A stretch of 64,000 nucleotides of DNA from Marinobacter gudaonensis (GTDB lineage Bacteria; Pseudomonadota; Gammaproteobacteria; Pseudomonadales; Oleiphilaceae): assembly GCF_900115175.1 (NCBI RefSeq), contig NZ_FOYV01000001.1, positions 2,356,001 through 2,420,000 of the forward strand, in the 5' to 3' direction. The translations under genes and the position numbers were made by a program. Shown piece after piece: positions 35,801 through 42,802 of the stretch (its first letter is position 1; every line of letters begins with the position of its first letter). A model generated the notes under the pieces. The model made no database searches, was not told the origin of the DNA, and saw only the letters and a program-made list of their open reading frames with translations.

Positions 35801-36425
35801 GGAACGCATGCTCCGTCGGCAGGGCCTGGAGGTTGTATCGGTCACGAGTGGCGAGGAGGCGGTTCGAACGGCCCTCTCCGATACCGTGCATCTGGTTCTC
35901 ATGGACCGGCATATGCCGGGTATGGACGGTGTTGCCGCCACCGGGTTGTTGCGCCAGGCGGGTTTTCGGCGGCCGGTCATCGCCTTTACCGCCGGTGACC
36001 AGCAGGAGATTGATGCCCTGCTGGAGGCCGGTTGTGACGGCGTATTGAACAAGCCGATCGACCAGGCCCATCTTACCTCGTTGCTCGATCGTCTGTTGGG
36101 TGCCATGCTGGAAGCGTCGGACGCCAGCGACGAAGACGCGGAAATCGCGGACCTGATCGCCCGTTTTCTGGACGGGCTGTCGGAGCGCCGTGCCACTATG
36201 GAACGGGCGCTGGCCCGGCGCGACCGGGAGACCCTGAAAACCGAGGCCCACCAGATCAAGGGTACGGCCGGCGCCATGGGGTATCCGCTGATGACCCGCC
36301 AGGCGGGCCAGCTGGAAGAGCTGCTGAAGACCACCGAGCCAGACTGGGACCGGGTTCGCAGCGAACTTGCCGGACTTGGTGAAATGATAGACCGTGCCCT
36401 GGCGGCGGCCGAGACCCGAAACTGA
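32892..36425 (+). CDS. 7TMR-DISM hybrid histidine kinase with two REC and an Hpt domain
   Basis: An 1177-residue multistep phosphorelay sensor. In order: signal peptide (1-33), periplasmic DISMED2 sensor (about 45-185), seven membrane helices (about 205-400), PAS (about 430-545), short coiled coil, HisKA with H578 in NMSHEIRTPL, HATPase, REC1 with D874 in LILMDIQMPVMNG, REC2 with D1005 in LVLMDRHMPGMDG, and Hpt with H1120 in HQIKGTAGAMG. It starts at TTG 32892, nine bases after GGAG. No DNA-binding output is attached; the small REC protein two genes downstream is the likely partner. The periplasmic domain family often binds carbohydrate-like ligands. Confidence 0.93.
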   Translation: MRQRFEWAPAAACYWLLALVLLMTALAPIPAGAADTCREGEVMLDDGIGSIRNLGGCIWYLEDPAQTLTLDEVRDLGEQAFTLHEGGVLNFGYTESAYWVRVDLRAATGLDQHDWILELALPLVDEVALYMVRDNSLVEVRRAGYEDNWADRDLAVPNPTFRLEVAPGTLNRLYLRVTNTNTFRLPISLWHPDSYIEKVSVDELVRGILLGAVLAILAYNLFVAVSVRERSNIYYVLYLVSATVFIFTEQVHGVQLLENRPALFDKQYLHFQIILTWFWGLLMARSLLETRERSNDLDQVIRLCLYSVVVTFVLSLFLPYHVAMEWIVVGSILLSMIMIVVSYLSWRYYNPAARSYFFAWTLALVGFGIYALTVMGVLPLNTFTNYSPQFGLTGQIILFSFALADRIKQVQAEALGWSQRALSNLQRYQSLFDNAIEGVFQMSPERRFVTANPAMARLLGYSSSGELLRHNPDVLETCIADERLRRLVVEQLEARGTVKGIEARYRTRNGDERWATISLHTVYDANGEPTHLEGTCIDATESHNRQKIEREREQERLEKELARNSAEAKSQFLANMSHEIRTPLAAIIGYGETLLDPDLTEPEKRGSAETVVRSGRHLLDLVNDILDHSKIDANKLDVDIVSVNLPELLDEIRAFFAPRAREKGLDFSIVCEYPLPERIQTDPTRLRQIIINLCGNALKFTEKGSISLAVRCDRDQQRLVARVVDTGIGMKPEQLQRLFDPFAQGSAAISRQYGGTGLGLSISRRLAELLGGSIRVDSTYGEGSEFELSIRTGALDGVHFLRDASELSQRRRAIPMVVAPALSGRILCAEDNEVNRRLVSLLVARTGAELVHASNGAEALELAIRERFDLILMDIQMPVMNGRDATAALREAGVNTPVIALTANVMSEDIADYRLAGCNEHLAKPIDKQRFYETLARYLTVSPDSPSVAAKRYQGRVLVAEDNDDNRQLVERMLRRQGLEVVSVTSGEEAVRTALSDTVHLVLMDRHMPGMDGVAATGLLRQAGFRRPVIAFTAGDQQEIDALLEAGCDGVLNKPIDQAHLTSLLDRLLGAMLEASDASDEDAEIADLIARFLDGLSERRATMERALARRDRETLKTEAHQIKGTAGAMGYPLMTRQAGQLEELLKTTEPDWDRVRSELAGLGEMIDRALAAAETRN

Positions 36426-36455
36426 CAGGCGCCAGGAAAACCAAGGAACCAGCCC

Positions 36456-37013
36456 ATGAGTGATCTGCCGGAACGTAAAGAACACCAGTCCCTGAGCATG
36501 ATGTACGGAACCTACGCGGACATCCTGTTCGTGCTTTTCCCGTTCCTGGTGATCGGGATGCAGCGCCTGTGGGAAGGGCGTCTTTATGAGGCCCTGTTGC
36601 GACCGGACCTGAGCATCGCGGCGGCCATTCTCGCCGGCCTGGCCATCGGCAAGTTTGTTCTGGGCCTGGTTACCAATCGTGATCTGGGCCGATACAAGGA
36701 ACGGATTGTTTTCTTCATTGCCCTCACCTTGTTCCTGGTGCTGGGCCCGGCCATCATCCTGATCCTCAGTATTCTGGGAAGCACGGACGTTCCGGGATTT
36801 GTCACCTTCGTCCAGCCGGTCCTGCTGATCATTGCCATTTCCCTCTATACCACGGCCGTGAGTATCAGTAATCTGCTGACTCGCTTTGGTGATCATGCCA
36901 CCGCTGCCGGCTCCGAGGAGTCGGAGTCCGGGCGGGATCAGACGAATTCAGGCCGGAATCGCCCGGTGCCGCTCGATCTGCCGCGCCGCACGGGCAATGA
37001 CCCAACAGTTTGA
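36456..37013 (+). CDS. Hypothetical four-helix membrane protein
   Basis: A 185-residue protein with hydrophobic segments at about 22-38, 52-72, 84-105 and 115-137, then a hydrophilic Ser/Arg/Asn-rich tail. Family not recognised. AAGGAA precedes the ATG. It lies 30 bp after the hybrid kinase and 13 bp before the response regulator on the same strand, so it is probably part of that signalling operon. Confidence 0.75.
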   Translation: MSDLPERKEHQSLSMMYGTYADILFVLFPFLVIGMQRLWEGRLYEALLRPDLSIAAAILAGLAIGKFVLGLVTNRDLGRYKERIVFFIALTLFLVLGPAIILILSILGSTDVPGFVTFVQPVLLIIAISLYTTAVSISNLLTRFGDHATAAGSEESESGRDQTNSGRNRPVPLDLPRRTGNDPTV

Positions 37014-37026
37014 CAGGAGTGACTCA

Positions 37027-37440
37027 ATGACAGATTTGAGTGTACTGGTTGTGGAAGACGAACCGTTGATGCGGGAGCGGCTGGTAAGGATGCTTTATGA
37101 GGCCGGTGCCACCCAGGTGAAAGAATGCGTGGATGCGACTTCGGCCCGGGCGGCGTTTGCTGCCGGTGAATACCACATTATCCTGCTGGATCTGGGTCTT
37201 CCGGACGGTGATGGCCATGAGTTGATGGGGGAGTTCAAGGCTGCCCGGGAACAGCAGCACATCGTGCTGGTGACGGCCGACGATTCCATCGAAAGTATCC
37301 AGCGGGCGATCAGTGCCGGCGCCAACGGCTACGTGGTGAAACCCTATTCCCAGGAGAAAATTCACGATGTGGTCAACAATTACGCCATGGTGCACGGTGG
37401 AGACATGGCCCTGATGCAGGGCCTGAACCGGCGTCACTGA
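37027..37440 (+). CDS. Single-domain response regulator (CheY-like)
   Basis: A 137-residue receiver domain with acidic pocket E10-D11-E12, phosphoacceptor D55 in LLDLGLPDGDG, T/S in VTADDS and lysine in VVKPYS, and no output domain. AGGAG nine bases before ATG 37027 fixes the start; the frame is open from 36886. Third gene after the hybrid kinase, hence a probable target of its Hpt domain. Confidence 0.92.
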   Translation: MTDLSVLVVEDEPLMRERLVRMLYEAGATQVKECVDATSARAAFAAGEYHIILLDLGLPDGDGHELMGEFKAAREQQHIVLVTADDSIESIQRAISAGANGYVVKPYSQEKIHDVVNNYAMVHGGDMALMQGLNRRH

Positions 37441-37473
37441 CCGGTTCGGGCCCTCGATGCCCGAGCGACAGAT

Positions 37474-37746
37474 TCAGGCGACCTGCTTGGCAATCCAGGA
37501 GTTGTAGCGGGTGGCCAGAGCCCGGACATACCGTGCTTCGGAATCGTTCAGGTTGCCCAGTACCCCTTTGAAAATCCAGCCCCGCTCGTACACGCCCAGC
37601 ACCCGCTGCTCGTCATCCAGATTGACGCGCTGATTGAGTTTCTTGCAGATCGCATCCAGCAGCGGCAGCTTTTCCGGACGCTTGATCGGGCCCTGGCGGT
37701 TGGCCATGGGCTGGTTTGCTGCGCGAGTGGTCGGATGTCTTCTCAT
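37474..37746 (-). CDS. Hypothetical basic protein, 90 aa
   Basis: Unrecognised. The N terminus is basic and Pro-rich (MRRHPTTRAANQPMANRQ), the rest a helical domain with CKKLNQRVNLDDEQRVLG and ARYVRALATRYNSW. AAGGAG shortly before ATG 37746 gives a strong start. The gene lies directly after a minus-strand terminator and is convergent with the response regulator. Confidence 0.7.
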   Translation of the reverse strand: MRRHPTTRAANQPMANRQGPIKRPEKLPLLDAICKKLNQRVNLDDEQRVLGVYERGWIFKGVLGNLNDSEARYVRALATRYNSWIAKQVA

Positions 37747-37775
37747 GATGTTCTCCTTGTCGTTTTGCGGCTGCA

Positions 37776-37811
37776 AAAACAAAAACCCCGGAGCCGAGGG
37801 CAACCGGGGTT
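37776..37811 (-). terminator. Minus-strand rho-independent terminator
   Basis: On the minus strand AACCCCGG (37811-37804) pairs with CCGGGGTT (37791-37784), followed by TTTTTGTTTTT. It ends a minus-strand transcript coming from about 37.95 kb, just before the 90-residue protein gene. Confidence 0.75.
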
Positions 37812-37866
37812 TCGCGGAGAAGCTGGCCCGGTCGCTGCGAAGGCTCCCGGGACTGACCGAAAGCCG

Positions 37867-37956
37867 TTAGATGTCTTTCACCATGGCACGAACAGACTGC
37901 GCTGCGCGGCGGCCTGCTGTGGCGTAAACAATGCTTTGTGGAATCATTCTGGTCAT
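37867..37956 (-). CDS. Possible 29-aa small protein
   Basis: ATG 37956 opens 29 codons (MTRMIPQSIVYATAGRRAAQ...) ending at TAA 37867, about 55 bp before the terminator at 37776-37811. It is the only ORF in that short unit and its composition is protein-like, but the Shine-Dalgarno sequence is weak. It may be a small protein or merely part of a small RNA. Confidence 0.3.
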   Translation of the reverse strand: MTRMIPQSIVYATAGRRAAQSVRAMVKDI

Positions 37957-37999
37957 ACCGGCTCTGGTGTTTCGGTTCGACTCTCAGTGTATCGGCTCT

Positions 38000-38173
38000 C
38001 TGGCCTTTTGCAATAGTCCACGCTCTTCGGCAAACCCCTACAGACGGGGTCGGGACGGGTTGCGATAATTGTAAGTGTCACGTGTTTTACGTTGTGCAAT
38101 CCCGACTGCCTGCCGCGCCAGGCAGTTGATGGATCTCTCCTTTCTACGCAGCCCTGTGGGCTGCGTTTTTTTT
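38000..38173 (+). ncRNA. Candidate small RNA ending in a strong terminator
   Basis: The gap 37747-38287 has no sizeable gene. On the plus strand it contains two adjacent stems, ACTGCCTG/CAGGCAGT (38105-38126) and ACGCAGCCC/GGGCTGCGT (38146-38166), the second followed by eight T. The nearest plus-strand gene upstream ends at 37440 and faces a minus-strand gene, so the terminator has no obvious protein-gene owner. The 5' end is a guess; I found no convincing promoter and no match to a named sRNA. Confidence 0.35.
38146..38173 (+). terminator. Strong rho-independent terminator
   Basis: ACGCAGCCC, loop TGT, GGGCTGCGT, then T8: a perfect 9-bp stem with T-tract. Confidence 0.88.
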
Positions 38174-38287
38174 GCGTAGTGGAAACCTCGTAGCCGGTAC
38201 TTCGTACTGAGTTTAAGCTCTGTTCAGAGGATAATTTGCGACCTAAGGATCCATTGATCGCAAGTACAGAGGTTGAAACCGAACATC

Positions 38288-38527
38288 ATGTCCGAAGACC
38301 CCGGATTAGCACGCAGAAAATTTCATTCCCATGCCCTCGTCGAGGTTGCCCTGATATTAGCCCTGGGCGTGTACCTGCTGGTTGCCCGACAGCAGGTCGT
38401 CGGCGAAAACCTGGCATTTACGGTGATCGGCGCGGGATTGATGGCGCTGGTGAGCTACTGGACCCTCAATACCCTGCGGGATGGTCTGGAAGTCCTCGCC
38501 CTGCGGGTGCGGCGCGCCCGGCATTGA
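38288..38527 (+). CDS. Hypothetical small membrane protein, 79 aa
   Basis: Two hydrophobic helices (about 18-36 and 45-64) and a basic tail (LRVRRARH). Family not recognised. ATG 38288 is chosen over an in-frame TTG at 38273; GAGG is rather far upstream. Convergent with the exonuclease gene. Confidence 0.6.
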   Translation: MSEDPGLARRKFHSHALVEVALILALGVYLLVARQQVVGENLAFTVIGAGLMALVSYWTLNTLRDGLEVLALRVRRARH

Positions 38528-38542
38528 GGGTCTGCGCAGGAT

Positions 38543-39076
38543 TCAGGCCTGACGGTCCTGACCTGCCATTGACGCCACGGATTCCCCCTCGATCGTCATT
38601 CGCTCCCAGGTTTTGTGCAGGATCAGGGCGTCATTGGCCGCACGGTGTACCGGCAGGCCCAGCTCGCCGATGACCCGTTGACGCATGGCCGACCATTGAC
38701 GGACCTGCCGGGTGTTGAGCAGCACCGAGATGGATTCCAGCTGGAACTGAGGGCGAATGCGGGCTGCCCGGAACAGGCGGTGCAGCCAGAAACTGTCGAA
38801 CGTCCAGGCGTCGCAGAATACCTGGTCGGGCAACAGCTCATTGAGTGCCTGGGCCACTTCGCTGACCGGCCTGCCCTCTGCCTTGAGCGTCTGTCGGGTT
38901 ATGCCGTGGATCTGTTCGGCACTGTCCGACCAGTCCTGCCATAGCACGTGGGGGCAGATCAGCCAGCTGTGCAGGGTTCCGTCCGGCATACAGATGCCTA
39001 CCTCAATCGGATAGCTCGCGATCAGGTCGAGGCTGGAGGCCTCGAAGTCGATGAATGCCGGGCGCGTCGTGGTCAT
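38543..39076 (-). CDS. 3'-5' exonuclease-like protein (DEDDh)
   Basis: A 177-residue protein of the DnaQ/RNase T-like superfamily. Motif ExoI is FIDFEASSLD (D and E ligands), ExoII lies in FCDAWTFDSFWLHRLF, and ExoIII has the DEDDh pattern HRAANDA. The domain stands alone, so it could be an exoribonuclease or a small DNA exonuclease. The frame extends to 39520, but ATG 39076 gives the normal N terminus directly before the first motif. Confidence 0.8.
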   Translation of the reverse strand: MTTTRPAFIDFEASSLDLIASYPIEVGICMPDGTLHSWLICPHVLWQDWSDSAEQIHGITRQTLKAEGRPVSEVAQALNELLPDQVFCDAWTFDSFWLHRLFRAARIRPQFQLESISVLLNTRQVRQWSAMRQRVIGELGLPVHRAANDALILHKTWERMTIEGESVASMAGQDRQA

Positions 39077-39262
39077 GGGGCCAGTGTAGTTGATCCGTTG
39101 TTTTTTAGCCGAGTTTACCCGCCCCGAACCCGAGACGCGAACCCAACCTGTGCCTGCACTGTTACAATATGTCCACTCCATGTAAAAGCCCGATGACAGC
39201 GTCCGACACAGGGCGCGACAGTAAACCACCAAGAACCCAAGCGCACCATACGGGGAGCCCGA

Positions 39263-39931
39263 ATGACTGACACCGTGGTTGTAATCTATTCCGGAGGTAT
39301 GGACTCCTACACCCTGCTGCACCTGGCGCGCAGCCGGGGCTATCAGGTGCATGCCCTGTCCTTCAATTACGGCCAGCGCCATGTGCGCGAACTGGATTGC
39401 GCCCGTTCGGTGTGCGAGGCTCATGGCATTCCCCACCAGACCATCGATATTCGCGCCATGAGCGAGGTGGTCATGGCGGGATCGTCGCTGACCTCGGACC
39501 TGCAGGTGCCCGAGGGGCATTATCAGGAAGACAGCATGAAGGCGACCGTGGTCCCCAACCGCAACATGATCCTGCTGTCACTGGCCACCGGCTACGCGGT
39601 AACCGTGGGTGCCGGTGCCGTCTGGTACGGGGCCCATGGCGGGGACCATGCCATCTATCCGGACTGCCGTCCGGAATTCGTGGCGAAAATGGATGCGGTT
39701 TGTCGCATCGCCAATTACGAAGCGGTGGGCATAGAAGCGCCGTTTATGGCCATGGACAAGGGTCAGATACTGGCGGAAGGTCTCCGCCTCGGGCTTGATT
39801 ACCGCCACACCTGGACCTGCTATAACGGTCGTGAGCGGGCCTGCGGCCGCTGCGGCTCCTGCGTTGAGCGCCTGGAGGCATTCGCCGCCAACGGGGTGAC
39901 GGACCCACTGGACTATGAGGTGGCGCACTGA
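39263..39931 (+). CDS. queC: 7-cyano-7-deazaguanine synthase
   Basis: Converts 7-carboxy-7-deazaguanine to preQ0 with ATP and ammonia in queuosine synthesis. The 222-residue protein has the PP-loop SGGMDS at residues 10-15, [32 protein letters not shown], and the zinc cluster [15 protein letters not shown]. It overlaps queE by one base (TGATG), so both are one operon. Confidence 0.96.
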   Translation: MTDTVVVIYSGGMDSYTLLHLARSRGYQVHALSFNYGQRHVRELDCARSVCEAHGIPHQTIDIRAMSEVVMAGSSLTSDLQVPEGHYQEDSMKATVVPNRNMILLSLATGYAVTVGAGAVWYGAHGGDHAIYPDCRPEFVAKMDAVCRIANYEAVGIEAPFMAMDKGQILAEGLRLGLDYRHTWTCYNGRERACGRCGSCVERLEAFAANGVTDPLDYEVAH

Positions 39932-40587
39932 TGTATCGGGTCAAGGAAGCGTTCTACACGCTCCAGGGCGAAGGTGCCCAGGCAGGTCGTGCCGCGGTGT
40001 TCTGCCGTTTCAGCAAGTGCAACCTGTGGACCGGTCGTGAAAAGGACCGTGCCGGGGCAGTGTGCAACTTCTGTGATACCGATTTTGTCGGCACCGATGG
40101 CCAGAACGGTGGTCGTTTTGAAACCGCCGAGGCCCTGGCGCTGCACATCAGGGGCTTGTGGCCGCACGCCGGTGGTCGCCCCTACGTGGTCTGTACCGGT
40201 GGTGAGCCGCTGCTGCAACTCGACGGGGCGTTGATTGATGCCTTCCATCGCCAGGGTCTGGAGGTGGGGGTTGAGACCAACGGCACCCTGCCTGCCCCCG
40301 AAGGCATTGACTGGCTGTGTGTCAGCCCCAAGGCCGATGCCGAGGTGGTGATCCGCCGTTGCGATGAAGTCAAGCTGGTCTATCCCCAACCACTGGCACT
40401 GCCCGAGCGATTCCTGTCGATTAGTGCCCAACACTATTTTCTGTCACCCATGGCATCACCGTCGGCACCGGCGTCTGGTCAGGATGAAATCAAACAGAGC
40501 AACACCAGGCTGGCCACCGACTACTGTCTGGCGCATCCGCAGTGGCGCTTGACCCTGCAGATGCACAAGATTGTTGGTATCGATTGA
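39931..40587 (+). CDS. queE: 7-carboxy-7-deazaguanine synthase (radical SAM)
   Basis: Radical SAM enzyme that rearranges 6-carboxytetrahydropterin to 7-carboxy-7-deazaguanine, the step before QueC. At 218 residues it has YTLQGEGAQAGR and the 4Fe-4S cysteines C30, C45 and C48. These form the CX14CX2C variant with a 14-residue insert, known in a subset of QueE proteins, rather than the usual CX3CX2C. Glycine-rich CTGGEPLLQLDG follows. No start ambiguity. Confidence 0.95.
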   Translation: MYRVKEAFYTLQGEGAQAGRAAVFCRFSKCNLWTGREKDRAGAVCNFCDTDFVGTDGQNGGRFETAEALALHIRGLWPHAGGRPYVVCTGGEPLLQLDGALIDAFHRQGLEVGVETNGTLPAPEGIDWLCVSPKADAEVVIRRCDEVKLVYPQPLALPERFLSISAQHYFLSPMASPSAPASGQDEIKQSNTRLATDYCLAHPQWRLTLQMHKIVGID

Positions 40588-40590
40588 TTG

Positions 40591-41655
40591 TTAATCCGCC
40601 GCCAGCGCCTGTTGTGCCGGTGTTGCGGATCGGTCGGCCTGAGTACGGTACTGGCTCGGGCTGGTGCCGGTCCAGCGCTTGAACGCCCGGGTAAAGTTGG
40701 CGGCGTCGGCATAGCCCAGGGCGTCTGCAATCTGGCTCAGGTTCAGGCCCGAGTTACGAAGCAGGTCCCCGGCCCGGTCCAGTCTTACCTCGTCCACCAG
40801 TTGCTGAAAACTGGCCTGCTCTTCCTGCAATCGCCGCTTCAGGGTGCGTTCGGAGACAAACAGGGTGCCCGCGACCCTCGCCAGTTTCGGCGGGAATGGG
40901 TGGCTGGTCTCAATCACCCGCCTGACCCGGCAGGAAAATCCGGCATCCTCGGTCAACTGGCGAAGAGCTTCCTCGCACTGGGCCCGGGAAGACGCCGCCA
41001 GTTGGTCGTCGGTGAAGCGGACCGGCATTGCCAGGCGTGCGGCGGGCACAACCAGCGCATTCTCGGTCGCGTCGAATTCCACCGGCACCGGGATCTGTGA
41101 ACGGAACCGGCGGAAATAGGCCGGCTCAGGGCCACGCCGGAGAATCTTCAGGCCGTCCACCACTGAACCGGTGAGCTGGGCACCCATGGATACGCAGCCG
41201 AACAGCATGGCGTCCATGATGAAACCGTGCAGTGGGCCGAGGTCAACGTCGCAGGTTACCTGGTAGCAGGCCAGGCCGGCATTCTCCCGCTTGCGAACCT
41301 GCAGGTGTGGCACTCGCAGAGTCAGGTAGCGGGTCATCAGTTCCAGGGCATCGCCCAGCGTGCGGCTGCTCATGACGGCGGTGCCAAGGGCACCGTGCAG
41401 TGGCAGCTTCAGCTCCTTCGCCAGCAGAATGCCGAGACCCGGCTCGCCACTCTCGATGATGGCCCGGGTGACGAATTCACTGGCCTGGGGCTGGCTGACC
41501 CGAAGGTCGGTGGAATCCAGCCTGGCCGGATCCAGGCCGACCCGGAGCAGAAGGTCCTGCTCGTCCACGCCGATACTGCGAAGCAGCTCGGCCAGCAGAT
41601 GCAGGTAGATGGCCGGCATGCCCAGGTCCTGTGCGGTTGAAACGGAGGCGCGCAT
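40591..41655 (-). CDS. AraC-family regulator with arabinose-binding-type N domain
   Basis: A 354-residue regulator: an N-terminal ligand domain of the OruR/ArgR-like AraC group (about 20-210; LAELLRSIGVDEQDLLLRVGLD), and a C-terminal double HTH (about 240-340) with VAGTLFVSERTLKRRLQEE and LSQIADALGYADAANFTRAFKRW. GAGGAA six bases before ATG 41655 fixes the start. Downstream it converges on queE 3 bp away. The upstream same-strand alpha/beta-hydrolase is 148 bp away; whether it is a target cannot be seen. Confidence 0.88.
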   Translation of the reverse strand: MRASVSTAQDLGMPAIYLHLLAELLRSIGVDEQDLLLRVGLDPARLDSTDLRVSQPQASEFVTRAIIESGEPGLGILLAKELKLPLHGALGTAVMSSRTLGDALELMTRYLTLRVPHLQVRKRENAGLACYQVTCDVDLGPLHGFIMDAMLFGCVSMGAQLTGSVVDGLKILRRGPEPAYFRRFRSQIPVPVEFDATENALVVPAARLAMPVRFTDDQLAASSRAQCEEALRQLTEDAGFSCRVRRVIETSHPFPPKLARVAGTLFVSERTLKRRLQEEQASFQQLVDEVRLDRAGDLLRNSGLNLSQIADALGYADAANFTRAFKRWTGTSPSQYRTQADRSATPAQQALAAD

Positions 41656-41803
41656 GGGGAATTCCTCGTCTGGTTCTGTTCTTGTTATGTCGCCAATGGC
41701 GTAGTTCTGAGGATTATGGCCTGTTCGGTGCGTTTCCCCCATGACCGGGTTGACGGAGCGAATGGCCCGAAAGGCCAATTACCATGGGACCCGGGCGCTT
41801 GAC

Positions 41804-42691
41804 CTACCGGCTGTGATGCTGAACAAAACGTTGTAGAACGGCGGCCGAGCGCCAGGGCGTTTCCAGCATTGGCAGATGCCCGACACCCCGGAACATATGG
41901 ATTTCCGCATGGGGGGTTGCCGATTGGAACCAGTCCACACAGCGGGTGGGCGTGATCACATCGCGGTCGCCCCACTGCACCTGAAGTGGCGGTGTTTGTG
42001 GCCCCAGGTAGCGCACGGGTGCGAACCCGTCTGCCAGCATGTCGTCGAATATGTGCCGCAAGGACGGGGTCCGGTCCAGGAGATCCGGGCCAAGCAGGCC
42101 TGCCATGGTAAGGGCCGACAGCGAGGGTTTGCCCGTACCGACGCTGTTGAACATCCGGTAGACGCCTTTCCAGTCCCGGGGAATCAGGATGTCGTCTCGG
42201 TCGGATTTCACTGGAGCTGTCACGTCCACTTCCGCGTGCTCGGGGATACCGGCACTATTAAGCAGGGTGACGGACCTGGGCGCCGGATCCAGCCGGTGGG
42301 CAAGAACCGCCACGATGGCGCCCCCCATGGAGCTGCCGGCCAGGTGCAGGTTGTCCGTTGGCACTCGTGCCAGCCACTGGTGCAGGCGACTGGCCTGGGT
42401 CTCATACCGGTAGTTGGCGTCACTGCAATAACTGCTCTCGCCGAAGCCGGGCAGGTCGGGGACCAGCAGGTGCCAGTGCCTGGGCAACGTCTGGAGCCAA
42501 AGGGCCCAGTTCTCCTTCATGGCAGCAAAGCCATGAACCAGCACAATAGTAGGTACGCCGTCCCCGGGCTTGCCCCGCTCCAGGAAGACCAGTCGGTGAC
42601 CATCCACTGTGGTTTCGCGACGGCGGGCGCCCACCAGCAGGCGTTGGCCTGTGCGGGCAGCGGGCCAGAGATTGGGTGCGGGAATCTGCAT
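41804..42691 (-). CDS. Alpha/beta-fold hydrolase
   Basis: A 295-residue soluble hydrolase: oxyanion HGF in VLVHGFAAMKENW, nucleophile elbow GSSMGG, acid in QWGDRDVITP and histidine in FRGVGHLPMLE. The cap region between about residues 150 and 220 is medium-sized. It resembles lipase/esterase or MhpC-like enzymes; substrate unknown. No signal peptide. Confidence 0.82.
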   Translation of the reverse strand: MQIPAPNLWPAARTGQRLLVGARRRETTVDGHRLVFLERGKPGDGVPTIVLVHGFAAMKENWALWLQTLPRHWHLLVPDLPGFGESSYCSDANYRYETQASRLHQWLARVPTDNLHLAGSSMGGAIVAVLAHRLDPAPRSVTLLNSAGIPEHAEVDVTAPVKSDRDDILIPRDWKGVYRMFNSVGTGKPSLSALTMAGLLGPDLLDRTPSLRHIFDDMLADGFAPVRYLGPQTPPLQVQWGDRDVITPTRCVDWFQSATPHAEIHMFRGVGHLPMLETPWRSAAVLQRFVQHHSR

Positions 42692-42802
42692 AGTTAAACC
42701 ACCAGAAGTTATGGGTCGTGCGGCCAGTTTACCTTTGCAGCGGCTGTGTACGTTGGCCCCAATGCCAGTCCGGGATCGGCATCAGAGCGAGCGTGGGAGC
42801 GC

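Noticed and set aside
37938..38129. 63-codon plus-strand frame (GTG start) in the gene-poor stretch
   Set aside because: No ribosome site, unusual Trp/Cys-rich composition, and it ends inside a hairpin; a non-coding transcript is more likely.
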